From contig NC_019693.1 of the NCBI RefSeq assembly GCF_000317105.1, forward strand, positions 2,232,001 through 2,296,000: a stretch of 64,000 nucleotides of DNA, read 5' to 3'. Of this stretch, positions 43,532-53,401 are shown piece after piece; position 1 is the first letter of the stretch, and every line of letters starts with the position of its first letter. Under the pieces are notes generated by a model that saw only the letters and a list, made by a program, of their open reading frames with translations, was not told where the DNA came from and made no database searches. The DNA is from Oscillatoria acuminata PCC 6304. GTDB taxonomy: Bacteria > Cyanobacteriota > Cyanobacteriia > Cyanobacteriales > Laspinemataceae. Position numbers and translations under genes: made by a program.

Positions 43532-46180
43532 TTAAAAACAGCGTTTGAGGAGGGTGGGTGGGATGGAATGGGGGATTGACCGATCGCCCAATAACTGGCA
43601 ACCCTGACGCACTAAATCCTTGAGTTCCAGGTTCCAAATCATCGCCGTCCCATCGTCACTGGTGGAGGCTAATTCTCCCCCTTCTGGAGACCAGGATACA
43701 TGAGTGATGGCTTGTTGATGTCCGCGTAAGGGAGTGAGGAAGCTGCCATCTCGGTTCCAAAGGTTAATGTTACCATCGGATGTTCCTGTGGCTAGGGTTT
43801 GGGAATCGGGGTGGAAACTGAGGCTGGTGACGGGGTGGGAATGGTGGAGGATACTTAATAATTTACCATCAGTTTCTCGCCAGAGTCGGACGGTGCCATC
43901 GTCACTGGCGGAGGCTAATAATTGACCATCGGGACTGAAGCGAATGGCAACGACGCGACTGCCATGTCCTTCGAGTAGATGAATCAATTTACCATCGCTG
44001 GTTCTGCGGAGGAAGATTCGGCGATCGCCACTGGCAGAGGCGAGGGTTTTGCCGTTGGGTGAAAACATCACAGCTAAAACTTGATCCAGATGTCCTCTCC
44101 AGGTTTGCAGCAATTTTCCATCGGTGACCCGCCAAATTTTCACGGTGTTTTCTTCTGCGGTGGCGATCGCCTCGGCTTTGGGACTAAAACTCACATCGGT
44201 GATGGGACTGGAATGAGGGAGGGTCAGGGGTAATTTTTCCCCAGTTGTTGTCCAGAATTGCAAGGGATGATTCGTTGTAGCAACTGCGATGAGTTGGCCG
44301 TCAGGACTGATAGCAATACGGTTCACTGGACCAGGAATATTGGGTAAATTTAGGGCGACTTGGCGATCGCGATTCCAGAGGGTAACAGTATTATGGATAG
44401 CCGTGACCAGACCCTGACCCTTGGGGGTAAATTCCAGGGTGACTGCGGGGTGAGGATGGAGGAGGCGATCGGGTTCGATTAAACCATAGATCGCCTGATG
44501 CAGTCCTAGGGCCACCCGGAACTGAGTGGCGGAGTTGACCCCAATCAATGCCTTGAGTTGTTGGGCGGCTTCCAGGCTTTCTATCAGGGCCAATTCAGGT
44601 TGGTTTTCGGCAATTAGGGCTTGAGAGAGTAAGGCGACACCATTAAGTTTAGTATGGGTTTTGTCAATGGATTTATTCACCCAAAATACGCCAAGTAAAA
44701 AGGCAGAAACTGCCATGACTCCACTAACCCATCCGGTTATAATTTGTGCTTTATTTTGCCTGTGTTGTCTCAGTTTAGCTTCAGTAATTTTGCGGCGATT
44801 TTGTTCTTGAGTGAGTTCTTCTAATAATTCTTTTTGCCGATAAAGTTGCTGAATTTGGGCCTGATTTTGTTCCGCATTTTGGCGAAACTGGGTTAATTCG
44901 GCTTCTTGACTGGCGGCTAAAAATTGATAATCGCGATCGCTCAAATTTTTCCCTTTAGCCCAGTCGCGGGCATCTTGTAAGGCTTTTCCTCGGAGTAAGC
45001 GGGAAGTATCTTGGCGGTCCGACCCTAACCAAGCGGCTAATGCTTCCGCATAAGGGCGCAAATCAAACAGAGATTTTTCTAACCAATTGGAATTAAAAAT
45101 GGCGGCATAGATAGGATTGCTAACGGTTAATTTTCCATCTCGGACTCGGACTAAACCGGAGAGGCGTAATTCGGTTTGTTCGGGACTATCATCGGCGGGA
45201 ATTGCTTGGAATTGTAAGAGTTTTTGATAGCATCCCAGTAAACGACTGGCCCGTTGGGGGTTTCTGAGGAGGCGATCGCGCACAGTTCGCAGATGTGCCG
45301 GTTCGTCTCGGGATTCCCAGTTGTGTATGATTGCGGTTTTAATTAAGCGTTCCACCCATTCGGCTTCATTCCCTAACTGGGGTAAAAATTCGGGGCTAAT
45401 TTTTCCGGTTTCTCGGACCAATTGACATAATTTTTGAGTTAAAAAGGGTTGTCCCCCGGTCCAATGGAGAATCTGGTGGAGGACCTCTTGGGGATGAGTA
45501 AGGATATCGGCTAATCCAGCGACTAGAGGCTGGACTTCATTGGGTTGAAAGCCGGATAAATCAATGGCATGGCCGATATTAAAGGGGGTACGAGTGCGAT
45601 CGCTAATTAAATCCGATGGGGTGGCGACTCCTAAGAGGGCAAAAGTCAGGCGATCGTAATGGGGATTCTGCGATCGCTTGTTATAACAAGACCGAATCAA
45701 GGCAAAAAAGTCTTCTAAAGATTCATTAACGCTTAACACGCTATCAATTTCATCAATAAAAATCACAATCCGTTGAGAAACCTGCTGCAACAACACCGTT
45801 TCAATCAGTTCTCCCAACCGATGAACCGGAGAAATCGACTCCCGGTCCTGCCACCAAGTCATAAACTCCAAGGCATCTAATAAATTAAAATTGCTGGTGA
45901 GTTTATAGGCAACTCCTCCATACCATTGTTCGAGAGAAATCTGTTTACTGCCAATATCAGAAATATCAATGGTGGCACAGGCGACTCCTTCTATAGATAG
46001 GCGCTTTACCGTCCGGACCAGCAAGCTAGATTTTCCCATCTGCCGAGAATTGAGGATGTAACAAAATTCGCTAGATTTTAGTTTTTTATATAACTCATTA
46101 TCGGCTTTTCGCATCACATAAGTGGGAGAAGCCTCCGGCAAACTTCCTCCAATTTGATAATAATAAGTTGAAGATTTCAT
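43532..46180 (-). CDS. AAA-like ATPase with membrane helix and WD40 repeats
   Basis: An 882-residue protein. The N-terminal AAA-like NTPase (the PF14516 type frequent in cyanobacteria) has a P-loop-like RQMGKSS with K50 and a Walker B IVIFIDEIDSVL. A Gln-rich coiled coil (about 425-470) is followed by one membrane helix (IITGWVSGVMAVSAFLLGVFWV). At least six WD40 repeats then fill the C-terminus, with repeated blocks such as SPNGKTLASASGDRRIFLR and SPDGQLLASASDDGTVRLW. It looks like a STAND-type sensor: nucleotide switch inside, propeller on the other side of the membrane or reversed. The partner is unknown. Confidence 0.9.
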   Translation of the reverse strand: MKSSTYYYQIGGSLPEASPTYVMRKADNELYKKLKSSEFCYILNSRQMGKSSLLVRTVKRLSIEGVACATIDISDIGSKQISLEQWYGGVAYKLTSNFNLLDALEFMTWWQDRESISPVHRLGELIETVLLQQVSQRIVIFIDEIDSVLSVNESLEDFFALIRSCYNKRSQNPHYDRLTFALLGVATPSDLISDRTRTPFNIGHAIDLSGFQPNEVQPLVAGLADILTHPQEVLHQILHWTGGQPFLTQKLCQLVRETGKISPEFLPQLGNEAEWVERLIKTAIIHNWESRDEPAHLRTVRDRLLRNPQRASRLLGCYQKLLQFQAIPADDSPEQTELRLSGLVRVRDGKLTVSNPIYAAIFNSNWLEKSLFDLRPYAEALAAWLGSDRQDTSRLLRGKALQDARDWAKGKNLSDRDYQFLAASQEAELTQFRQNAEQNQAQIQQLYRQKELLEELTQEQNRRKITEAKLRQHRQNKAQIITGWVSGVMAVSAFLLGVFWVNKSIDKTHTKLNGVALLSQALIAENQPELALIESLEAAQQLKALIGVNSATQFRVALGLHQAIYGLIEPDRLLHPHPAVTLEFTPKGQGLVTAIHNTVTLWNRDRQVALNLPNIPGPVNRIAISPDGQLIAVATTNHPLQFWTTTGEKLPLTLPHSSPITDVSFSPKAEAIATAEENTVKIWRVTDGKLLQTWRGHLDQVLAVMFSPNGKTLASASGDRRIFLRRTSDGKLIHLLEGHGSRVVAIRFSPDGQLLASASDDGTVRLWRETDGKLLSILHHSHPVTSLSFHPDSQTLATGTSDGNINLWNRDGSFLTPLRGHQQAITHVSWSPEGGELASTSDDGTAMIWNLELKDLVRQGCQLLGDRSIPHSIPPTLLKRCF

Positions 46181-46454
46181 AGTTGGGAATCCATTACAAA
46201 AAGAATTTCAAATTAGATAAACAGGACTTGGGCATATTTTTAACAAACACCCTAAATATAATGTCTAATTCCTAATACATATAAGTCATTTTTTTCTAAA
46301 AATTTGCATTGATTTTTACGGAAGTTTTATAATTAAAATAGCGGATCTTGCAGTAGCATAAGGCTAACCCTGAAAATGAGAGAATCTTGCTCATTACTAC
46401 TGTAAAGCCGCAAGATGCTCTCACTCCTGTAAAAGAACTTCTCCAATTCATCGG

Positions 46455-47033
46455 CTAATTCAATTCGACCATGCCATCGGGACATTTAAAATCACCGTTA
46501 TGAGAACTAGGCTGCAAACCTTCTTCGAGTAAATAAGGATAGGTGCTTACACACAAAATAGAGAGAAAATTTAGACCGCTTTGAGGTTCGTCAGAATCAG
46601 CATTTGGATCAGGTTTTACCCACACTATACCTAAGTAGCTAGGTATAGCATATTCTTTGCCTCTTCGAGGAAAAATTCCCAAAATTTTTCCGGGTTTGCG
46701 TTTAAATATCTCCGGGTGAAGAGATATCCCATATTGAAAGGCAGCATTATCTACAGCTTGGGTAGAATAGCGATAGTTTGCGGTTTCAGGATGAATCCCT
46801 AGTTGTAAATCATTTACCGATTGTGCAAAAGTATTATCCGTAATAAAGTGGGCTTGCTGCCCTCGATTCATGGCTCCTACATTATTACGAGATTCGATGT
46901 TTTTTACTCGATTTACTGTAGAGTGTGAAAACAATAAAGGAATCATTACCACTCCAATTAATCCCAAAAAAAGTAAGTATCCAACTCCTTTGCCCCAAGT
47001 TGAATCAGGATGCTTAGATGAGGGTTCACTCAT
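46455..47033 (-). CDS. Type IV pilin-like (GH family) membrane-anchored protein
   Basis: A 192-residue protein with an N-terminal hydrophobic helix (GVGYLLFLGLIGVVMIPLLF) and the downstream family pattern NVGAMNRGQQAHFITDNTFAQSV, then LQLGIHPETANYRYS. This is the pattern of cyanobacterial type IV pilin-like G/H proteins. The usual prepilin cleavage site (G followed by F-T-L-x-E) is absent, so it may be a fixed membrane protein rather than a pilus subunit. Two cysteines near the C-terminus (ILCVS and FKCPDG) could form a disulfide. It lies 274 bases upstream of the AAA/WD40 gene, same strand. Confidence 0.75.
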   Translation of the reverse strand: MSEPSSKHPDSTWGKGVGYLLFLGLIGVVMIPLLFSHSTVNRVKNIESRNNVGAMNRGQQAHFITDNTFAQSVNDLQLGIHPETANYRYSTQAVDNAAFQYGISLHPEIFKRKPGKILGIFPRRGKEYAIPSYLGIVWVKPDPNADSDEPQSGLNFLSILCVSTYPYLLEEGLQPSSHNGDFKCPDGMVELN

Positions 47034-47144
47034 GTTCCGAATTCCTTAATCTTGAAAAGACAGTGCATCAAAGGAAAGTAGGTCAGAGAATTAGGGGCAA
47101 AACCACCCCTAATTCTACTGATTTTAACCCAGGTTTTGGAATTG

Positions 47145-48083
47145 TCAAGACAAGTCGTTCACCTTACTATTACTCTGCTGGGAGACGAGCGATCGCACGC
47201 CGTCTAAGGTGGGTGGGATATGACGTGGATCGGGGATGATTCCCTTTCCCTCGCCATCCATTTTGAGGGCCATATCCAGATAGCTTTGAGCGAGTAAAAA
47301 TTGCATCGCTTCCGGGGCGTAGGAGGGGTCGGATTCTATGGTTTTGGCGAGGGTGGAGATGGCTTCGGCAGTGCCTTTAGCATTCAGCACTTGTTGCTGT
47401 TGTTGCGCTTCGGCTTCCAAAAGTGCCGCTTGCTGCCTTGCTTTTGCTTGTAAAATCCGGGCCTCTGCTTCTCCTTTCGCATTATTAATTGCTGCTTCTC
47501 GTTGTCCTTCTGAGGTGAGAATTGCGGCTTGTTTTTTTCGTTCTGATGACATCTGTAATTCCATCGCTTCTCGCACGGATAGGGATGGAATGATATCCCG
47601 TAACTCGACTCGGGTTACTTTGATTCCCCAAGATTCTGTGGCGATATCGAGTTTCTGCAACAGTAATTCATTAACTTCACTCCGGGCCATGAAGGTCTGT
47701 TCTAGTTTTAATTTGCTGATTTCTGAGCGAATTAGAGTGGTGACCAAACTTACCATCGCAGGCTGGAGATTTTCGACCTTATAATAGGCTTTTTCAATGT
47801 TTAAAATCCGCCAATAGACGACTGCATCCACGCTAATTGAAACATTATCCCGGCTCATGCAGGTTTGAGGCTTAATATGCAGGAATTGTTCGCGAGTGGT
47901 TTCTTGATACGCCACTTGATCCAGGAACGGAATCATAAAATTGAGTCCGGGTTTGAGTTTCTTTCCGTCATATTTGCCGAGGGTTTCCACTAAGGCTTCA
48001 TCCCCTTGTTTGATGATTTTGACGCTACCGGCTAGGGAGGTTCCAGTTAGGGCGAGAAAGATTACAAATAAGGATTCGTACAT
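47145..48083 (-). CDS. SPFH-domain stomatin/paraslipin
   Basis: A 312-residue membrane scaffold protein. I start at the ATG at 48083 ([12 protein letters not shown]), because AGGAG lies seven bases before it; the in-frame extension upstream is not family-like. An N-terminal hydrophobic helix is followed by the SPFH core ([20 protein letters not shown], then [18 protein letters not shown]) and a long Ala/Gln/Glu coiled coil ([20 protein letters not shown]). It should oligomerise into membrane microdomains. It is second in an operon after an NfeD-like gene, the usual partner of stomatins. Confidence 0.93.
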   Translation of the reverse strand: MYESLFVIFLALTGTSLAGSVKIIKQGDEALVETLGKYDGKKLKPGLNFMIPFLDQVAYQETTREQFLHIKPQTCMSRDNVSISVDAVVYWRILNIEKAYYKVENLQPAMVSLVTTLIRSEISKLKLEQTFMARSEVNELLLQKLDIATESWGIKVTRVELRDIIPSLSVREAMELQMSSERKKQAAILTSEGQREAAINNAKGEAEARILQAKARQQAALLEAEAQQQQQVLNAKGTAEAISTLAKTIESDPSYAPEAMQFLLAQSYLDMALKMDGEGKGIIPDPRHIPPTLDGVRSLVSQQSNSKVNDLS

Positions 48084-48138
48084 GATAAAACTCCTGATGG
48101 GATGGGTGAACTGAACGGATGAAGGGAATGTATAGGGC

Positions 48139-48696
48139 CTAAGAATGAAAAAGCTGGTCGGGAACGACGATGAGGGTGTTGCCTTCGCAGCGTAAGACGT
48201 AAACTTTTTGGTTAGCGGCGATCGCCAAGTCGCGAACATCACATTGTGCGGGCCAGGAACTGCCTTCATAGAGGACTCGCCCAACTTCCCCGGGTAAGAT
48301 AGGGGATAAGGTTTTGGCTTCGGTGGCATCCGGGACGGCGATCGCGCCCCTACTTTTCACGAAGATGGGACGCAACCACAGAACCGAAACCAGTGACAAT
48401 CCCATCCAATAGGCAATTTGCCAATTCAACTCGACTACCATCATCAAATGCCATACGATCGCCCCCATAATCAGGGCTGTAATTCCCATGATTAAGGCGA
48501 TCGCCTGATATTTATGACCGAAATATTTTCGGACCAACAACTCGACTGCACAAAAACTCACACCCGTTACCCCCCAAAATAGGGGCATCCACCAGGTGGG
48601 CGGACTGACAGGCATCGGCAACCAAGCATATCCGCTAGTCGTTGCAATCTGTGTCACCCGGGTTAGTAATGCGACTGTAGAAAAATCGGTTACCAC
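48139..48696 (-). CDS. NfeD-like membrane protein
   Basis: A 185-residue protein with about three membrane helices ([60 protein letters not shown]). A C-terminal soluble OB-fold-like domain follows ([19 protein letters not shown] and [18 protein letters not shown]). This is the NfeD C-terminal domain that pairs with stomatin/paraslipin. I choose the GTG at 48696, because GGAGG at 48705-48709 is eight bases ahead; an earlier TTG would place that site inside the gene. The paraslipin gene begins 55 bases downstream. Confidence 0.85.
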   Translation of the reverse strand: MVTDFSTVALLTRVTQIATTSGYAWLPMPVSPPTWWMPLFWGVTGVSFCAVELLVRKYFGHKYQAIALIMGITALIMGAIVWHLMMVVELNWQIAYWMGLSLVSVLWLRPIFVKSRGAIAVPDATEAKTLSPILPGEVGRVLYEGSSWPAQCDVRDLAIAANQKVYVLRCEGNTLIVVPDQLFHS

Positions 48697-48805
48697 TGGA
48701 ACTTCCTCCCAACTCAATTCGCTGTCTTTCTCATTACATCCTGGGACTGACTGAGATCCAGACTGAGTTGTTTGAGTTCCCTTCGATTTTCTATCGACTT
48801 GGGTT

Positions 48806-49819
48806 TTAGCGTAAACTCACAAATCCTGCTTGCCGAATTAGGTCTTGCCCCTGTTCGGTTAACAAAAATCGGGCGTAAGTTTCCCCCGCTTGTTGGTCAA
48901 TTTGGCCATTTTCTTTAACCACCACCACCAATCGGCGACTCCAGGGATATTCCCCAGTTCTAAACACATCTAAATTCACTTCATTGCGCCGTTGAGGACA
49001 TTCTGACAGGGGAACAAAGGGCAATTTATAAGGGGCAACAAAGTTATTAGCAGTCCGTCCAATTGATACTGGTTTCACCCCACATTGAGACACCAGTAAC
49101 GGGGCTGATGCCCAATAAATTCCCCCGAGATTTGAACTAACTCCCCTTAATGCTTCGGTGGTGGTTGAGGTTAAAATAATGTTAGTATCTTCCGGGTCCC
49201 GGTCGATTTTTCCGTAGGGTTGAATGTTCAAATCGGGTCCGCCTACTTCATTCCAATTGGTAATCTCTCCATCATAAATGGCATCCACTTGTTCCATTGT
49301 CAGTTCATTTATGGGCAAGGAAGGATTAACCACCACGGCAATTCCATCAATGGCAACCGGAATTTCTTTGAGGGTAAATCCTCTATCCCGGGCATTTTGA
49401 TATTCTTCCGGGGTAACGGGTCTGGCGGCCATTGAAAACGTGAGTTGATTATCGAGTAACATTTGAATCCCGGTTCCGGTACTCGGGGCCCGAGTCGGTG
49501 GATCGGTATAGCGGAGTTGAAACTGTGGCCAAACGGTTTGAATTGCCGGGTCTGCGGCGACTCGAATTGACACCCAAGTGCTACTCCCCCCATGACTAAA
49601 TAATCCTCTAGGAACATTCTGCACTTCTGCTAAGGTTTCGGGGTGAGAGTCTCCGAGGGGATTGTCTGTTCCTGGGGAAGGGGTGGAATTTTGGGTATCA
49701 GGCAGGAATCGTCTTCCCAAGTCTAACTCTTTGGTCAGCCACCAGACGGATGCACCCATCAACCCTAGGGCGATTACTAGGGCTATAATTAGCGTAGTTG
49801 TTTCTTTTTTTGCAGACAT
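48806..49819 (-). CDS. PstS-like periplasmic substrate-binding protein
   Basis: A 337-residue binding protein with an N-terminal membrane anchor (LIIALVIALGLMGASVWWL) and a Ser/Pro/Asn linker. The type II periplasmic binding fold follows: GGSSTWVSIRVAADPAIQTV is the ligand entry segment, then FSMAARPVTPEEY, MEQVDAIYDGEITNWNEVGGPD and the final LTEQGQDLIRQAGFVSLR. These are the marks of phosphate-binding PstS relatives. No permease genes are adjacent. It is only distantly similar to the PstS-like protein at 36491. The ligand is presumed to be phosphate or another oxyanion. Confidence 0.87.
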   Translation of the reverse strand: MSAKKETTTLIIALVIALGLMGASVWWLTKELDLGRRFLPDTQNSTPSPGTDNPLGDSHPETLAEVQNVPRGLFSHGGSSTWVSIRVAADPAIQTVWPQFQLRYTDPPTRAPSTGTGIQMLLDNQLTFSMAARPVTPEEYQNARDRGFTLKEIPVAIDGIAVVVNPSLPINELTMEQVDAIYDGEITNWNEVGGPDLNIQPYGKIDRDPEDTNIILTSTTTEALRGVSSNLGGIYWASAPLLVSQCGVKPVSIGRTANNFVAPYKLPFVPLSECPQRRNEVNLDVFRTGEYPWSRRLVVVVKENGQIDQQAGETYARFLLTEQGQDLIRQAGFVSLR

Positions 49820-49953
49820 AAATTCCTAATATACCCATTTTTTTGTATCTATTATATCAGAAAATCCTGTTGCCAATTCCCAGGGATGTTTAAATTTCGT
49901 TAAGCTACGACTCCCGGAGGTTGCAATCCCTGTTTAGCATACCCCCAGTAACG

Positions 49954-49998
49954 ATTCCAGTCGTGATGGGGAACAGCCCATTACGACTGGAATTTTTT
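49954..49998 (+). terminator. Strong hairpin with T-run on the plus strand
   Basis: A 17-bp stem (49954-49970 with 49977-49993, one G-U pair) and a six-base loop are followed by TTTTT. The T-run is on the plus strand, yet no plus-strand gene precedes it nearby. On the minus strand it directly follows the stop of the gene at 49997..50287. Confidence 0.65.
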
Positions 49999-50287
49999 AT
50001 CCGTTGAATACCTGATGCTGGGGTAAACCGAGAAAATCCTGAATGAGATTGGCAGTTTCTTGATGAGTTTGGCAACTGGAACTCACCCCATCTAAAGCCA
50101 GATATCGACCCTGTTTTAAAAATAAAACAATTTGAAAATCCAGGGGAATATCTCCTTCCCAACTGCGGGATTCAATTAAAAAATCCCGAATTTCTGCGAG
50201 GGAATATTCAATCCGTTGAGAGGAGATCGCATGATGGTACTTGAGAATCAGCCGATCGCACTGTTTATCAAGGGTACAAGTGACCAC
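49997..50287 (-). CDS. Hypothetical protein, 96 residues
   Basis: Not recognised. Charged and hydrophobic residues alternate as in a small folded domain: a beta hairpin at the start (VTCTLDKQCDRLILKYHH), a helix with SLAEIRDFLIESRS, strands FQIVLFLKQGRYLALDGV and a closing helix ETANLIQDFLGLP. A terminator-type hairpin follows its stop at once, which supports a real transcript. No family assignment is offered. Confidence 0.55.
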   Translation of the reverse strand: MVTCTLDKQCDRLILKYHHAISSQRIEYSLAEIRDFLIESRSWEGDIPLDFQIVLFLKQGRYLALDGVSSSCQTHQETANLIQDFLGLPQHQVFNG

Positions 50288-50554
50288 AGGTCCCCAGCAA
50301 ACTAGGGCAAAATTTCCAAATAAGGGCGATGTCGGAGTTTGAGTTGTGTGGGGGTTTTTTCAACAACAATCATCGGATTAACCTGTTCTTTCATCTCAAA
50401 GAGGGCAACAGCCCTCCTGGGGTTTACATTCTTCCATTCTAGAGATTCTCCCTGCGAGTACCCCCCTGAGTTATTTGAGACTTCATCGAGTTCTCATCGA
50501 CTTTGGGAACGCTGCCGTTTAAAATTAGGATGGTGTCTTCCGGTTGTCGCCATT

Positions 50555-52348
50555 ATGCCCCGATCGCTTAAAATTCGTCCTTCCTGTATTTCTACCCTTA
50601 AATCCTCGTTATTACGTCATGGGTTTCCCAGTCAAAAAATCCTGGCGGAAGAGTTAGGTTTCGCCCAATCCACGGTGAGTAATTTCCTGAATGGCAAACC
50701 TGTAGATTTTGCAAATTTTATCGAAATCTGTCGGGTTTTGGCGCGAGAATGGCGAGATATTGCAGATTTTAAGGACAACTCTTTTCCCCTACCGGAATCT
50801 CCCCAGTCTTGGAAAATTTTAATTAGCGATCGCTCCCTTTCTTCTTCCCTTTCTCTGCAATTTTACCAGGCTTTGAGTACCGCAGGCCATGAGGTGATTT
50901 TACCCCAAGTAACCCGGAACGAAACGTCATCTTTACAAGACTATACACTCCCCCTCGATTTTTTTGATTATTTACTTCTCCTCTTATCTTCTAACAGCTT
51001 TAAAAGCGAATTAGTCTGGGAACAAGTCCGACAGGGGCGGGAGTTGCAGAGGATGACGCCGCAGAAACTGGCGATATTACCGATTTATCTAGAATCTAAC
51101 CCAGTTATCCCCTTTGAATTACAGCAATTATTAGAGGGAATTCAACCCTGGCAATGGCGGCATGATGGGGATACAAACGCGATGATTTCTGACTTAATTA
51201 GCCTATTGGCCGAAGGGCGCATTGCTTTGGGTTCTGGCTATCCTTGGGCGGTTCAAGGGTTACCTCTGACTCTGAATCAGTCATCCGAGGCAATTCCCGA
51301 AATTCCGCTTCCTGTTGCCCCTCCGGAATTGCCCGAAGGACAAGTGGAAATTGCTTCTACCTTTTATATGAATCGCCCTCCGATTGAATCCCGCTGTTAT
51401 GAAACCATCACCCAACCGGGGGCATTAATCCGCATTAAAGCCCCGCGACAGATGGGCAAAACGTCATTAATGGCCAGGATTCTCCATTATGCGGAACGAC
51501 AGGGGGCGCAAACTGTGGCGGTGAGTTTGCAACTGGCCGATCGCCGAGTATTTAGCAGTTTAAATACATTTTTACAGTGGTTTTATGCCAGCGTTAGCTT
51601 GGAGTTGGATCGATTAGATTTAGACCGATTGGCGAAGTATTCCCAGTTAGCGGAGGCGATCGGCAGTAACCAAAGTTGCAAAGCCTATTTTGAGCAATAT
51701 TTACTCCCGGAACTCAACGGTCCTTTGACCCTGGGATTAGATGAAGTCGATCGCCTGTTTGAATTTCCCGAAATTGCCGATGACTTCTTTGGCTTATTGC
51801 GATCGCTACATGAAGAAGCCAAACGACGTGATATTTGGAAACAGTTCCGCTTGATTGTGGTATATTCCAGCGAAGTTTACATCCCTTTAGATCTGAACAA
51901 ATCTCCCTTTAATGTCGGACTGCCCATTGAATTACCCGAATTTACCCCCGCCCAAGTCACGGAATTAGCCCAACGACACGATCTTAATTGGCATAGCAAT
52001 CAGGTGGAGAAATTAATGGAATTAGTTGGGGGACATCCCTATTTAGTACGATTAGCCCTCTATCATACTGCCCGAGAAGATGTAACTCTGACTCAATTGG
52101 TCCAAGAATCACCTACGGAGACGGGACTGTATGGCGATCACTTGCGTCGGCATTTGTGGAATTTAGAAAAATATCCGCCCCTCACCGAAGGGATGAAAGC
52201 AGTGGTTTCCCAGGTAGATCCAGTACGGTTGCCTGCGGAACAGGGGTTTAAATTACAGAGTATGGGATTAGTCAAAATGACGGGCAATGATTGCACTCCC
52301 AGATGTCGGTTATATGCGGAGTATTTTGGCGATCGCCTTAAAGATTAG
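50555..52348 (+). CDS. HTH / TIR-like / AAA-like NTPase protein
   Basis: A 597-residue protein starting MPRSLKIRPS at 50555; the 72 upstream codons in frame are not protein-like. Residues 1-72 form an Xre-like helix-turn-helix (KILAEELGFAQSTVSNFLNG). Residues about 85-210 show a flavodoxin-like strand/helix order: KILISDRSLSSSL..., then FDYLLLLLSSNSFKSELVWE, then KLAILPIYLES. This is as expected for a TIR-like domain, with a glutamate after the SxLVW helix start. Residues about 255-590 are the PF14516-type AAA-like NTPase with P-loop RQMGKTS (K302) and LTLGLDEVDRLF. It looks like a STAND-type signalling or defence protein. Confidence 0.82.
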   Translation: MPRSLKIRPSCISTLKSSLLRHGFPSQKILAEELGFAQSTVSNFLNGKPVDFANFIEICRVLAREWRDIADFKDNSFPLPESPQSWKILISDRSLSSSLSLQFYQALSTAGHEVILPQVTRNETSSLQDYTLPLDFFDYLLLLLSSNSFKSELVWEQVRQGRELQRMTPQKLAILPIYLESNPVIPFELQQLLEGIQPWQWRHDGDTNAMISDLISLLAEGRIALGSGYPWAVQGLPLTLNQSSEAIPEIPLPVAPPELPEGQVEIASTFYMNRPPIESRCYETITQPGALIRIKAPRQMGKTSLMARILHYAERQGAQTVAVSLQLADRRVFSSLNTFLQWFYASVSLELDRLDLDRLAKYSQLAEAIGSNQSCKAYFEQYLLPELNGPLTLGLDEVDRLFEFPEIADDFFGLLRSLHEEAKRRDIWKQFRLIVVYSSEVYIPLDLNKSPFNVGLPIELPEFTPAQVTELAQRHDLNWHSNQVEKLMELVGGHPYLVRLALYHTAREDVTLTQLVQESPTETGLYGDHLRRHLWNLEKYPPLTEGMKAVVSQVDPVRLPAEQGFKLQSMGLVKMTGNDCTPRCRLYAEYFGDRLKD

Positions 52349-52423
52349 AACCCATTGGGAATCTGCGAAAACTGGGACGGCGATCGGCTATTCTGGATTC
52401 CAAACCTTAATTTAAAACCGTCC

Positions 52424-52840
52424 ATGTCCTTTTCTTACTCTCGCACAATTCGCTTTGCAGATACCGATGCTGCTGGCGTCGTCTATTTTGCCAATCTTCT
52501 CTCCATCTGCCATGAAGCGTATGAGGCATCCCTGATGGCAACGGGAATAGAGTTGCACACTTTTTTTAATAACCCCCGGGTGGCGATTCCGATTGTTCAT
52601 GCCAATATTGACTTTTTTCAGCCCCTGTTTTGTGGGGATGAAGTGGCGATCGCCCTAACTCCGCAGTCCCTCAGTGGCGATCGCTTTGAAATTATCTACT
52701 TAATCCAGGCTGCCTCAATGCCTACAGAACGTCCCCTGGCGAAAGCGCGAACTGAGCACGTTTCCATTGATCCCCAACCCCGAATCCGCCAGCCCCTGCC
52801 GCCCGCAATGATTCACTGGATCGAGAGTTGGTCCGACTGA
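52424..52840 (+). CDS. Hot-dog acyl-CoA thioesterase, probably DHNA-CoA hydrolase
   Basis: A 138-residue 4-hydroxybenzoyl-CoA-type thioesterase. The active-site phrase RFADTDAAGVVYFANLLSICHEAYEA includes the catalytic Asp, and IPIVHANIDFFQPLFCGDEV follows. In cyanobacteria a thioesterase with this pattern hydrolyses 1,4-dihydroxy-2-naphthoyl-CoA in phylloquinone synthesis. The position 560 bases from menE supports that role, although they are convergent and not in one operon. The start at 52424 is chosen from family alignment; the upstream 23 codons look untranslated. Confidence 0.85.
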   Translation: MSFSYSRTIRFADTDAAGVVYFANLLSICHEAYEASLMATGIELHTFFNNPRVAIPIVHANIDFFQPLFCGDEVAIALTPQSLSGDRFEIIYLIQAASMPTERPLAKARTEHVSIDPQPRIRQPLPPAMIHWIESWSD

Positions 52841-52986
52841 GGAGAAATTTTTTTAAAAATTTACAAAAATTTGTAAATCTTAATACTGTTTTAATCAAAG
52901 TTTAATATTATAACTATATCTCAATAAGAACACCGTGGACTCGACGGAGCGCCCACGATACTTTCCTTGTAGAACACTTAGCAATA

Positions 52987-53325
52987 ATGAAACTAGAACA
53001 GGAACTTTACGAACAGATTCGGCAATTAGGCTATTGGGACCGGACCGATCGGATTAACGAAAGCAACGAGAGTCAGCCCTTAGCAAGGGCCTGGTCAAAT
53101 CCGAATACCACTGCTGCCCCGGAAACGATGTTTCAAATCGTCTGGTTACTCAGTTCGAGTAAAAGACGGCAACGACTCAACCCGATTGATGTGCGAATTT
53201 TAGACCGGGCGGCAGCAGATTTAGCCTACGATGGACAAATTGTGCCGTCTAATCAGTCCTATGTCAAATATCTGTGGGAACAAGTTTATCACATGGAATT
53301 CCCCCATTTGATGCGGGAAGGTTAA
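52987..53325 (+). CDS. Conserved hypothetical protein, 112 residues
   Basis: A soluble helical protein. A helix at the start (MKLEQELYEQIRQLGYWDRT) is followed by a polar linker, FQIVWLLSSSKRRQRLNPID, LDRAAADLAYDGQIV and a closing helix (YVKYLWEQVYHMEFP). It feels like a small protein conserved in cyanobacteria, but I cannot assign it. The gene is convergent with menE and has an AT-rich leader of about 145 bases. Confidence 0.65.
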   Translation: MKLEQELYEQIRQLGYWDRTDRINESNESQPLARAWSNPNTTAAPETMFQIVWLLSSSKRRQRLNPIDVRILDRAAADLAYDGQIVPSNQSYVKYLWEQVYHMEFPHLMREG

Positions 53326-53401
53326 GAGGATTCCAGGCATTAGTATGACAATTTAATCTACCTTTGGAAACCTAAATGTTGAATTTGAGAGGGGTTTCCT
53401 T

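Noticed and set aside
48084-48329. 82-codon N-terminal extension of the paraslipin
   Set aside because: A ribosome site precedes the ATG at 48083, and the extension overlaps the NfeD-like gene in another frame.
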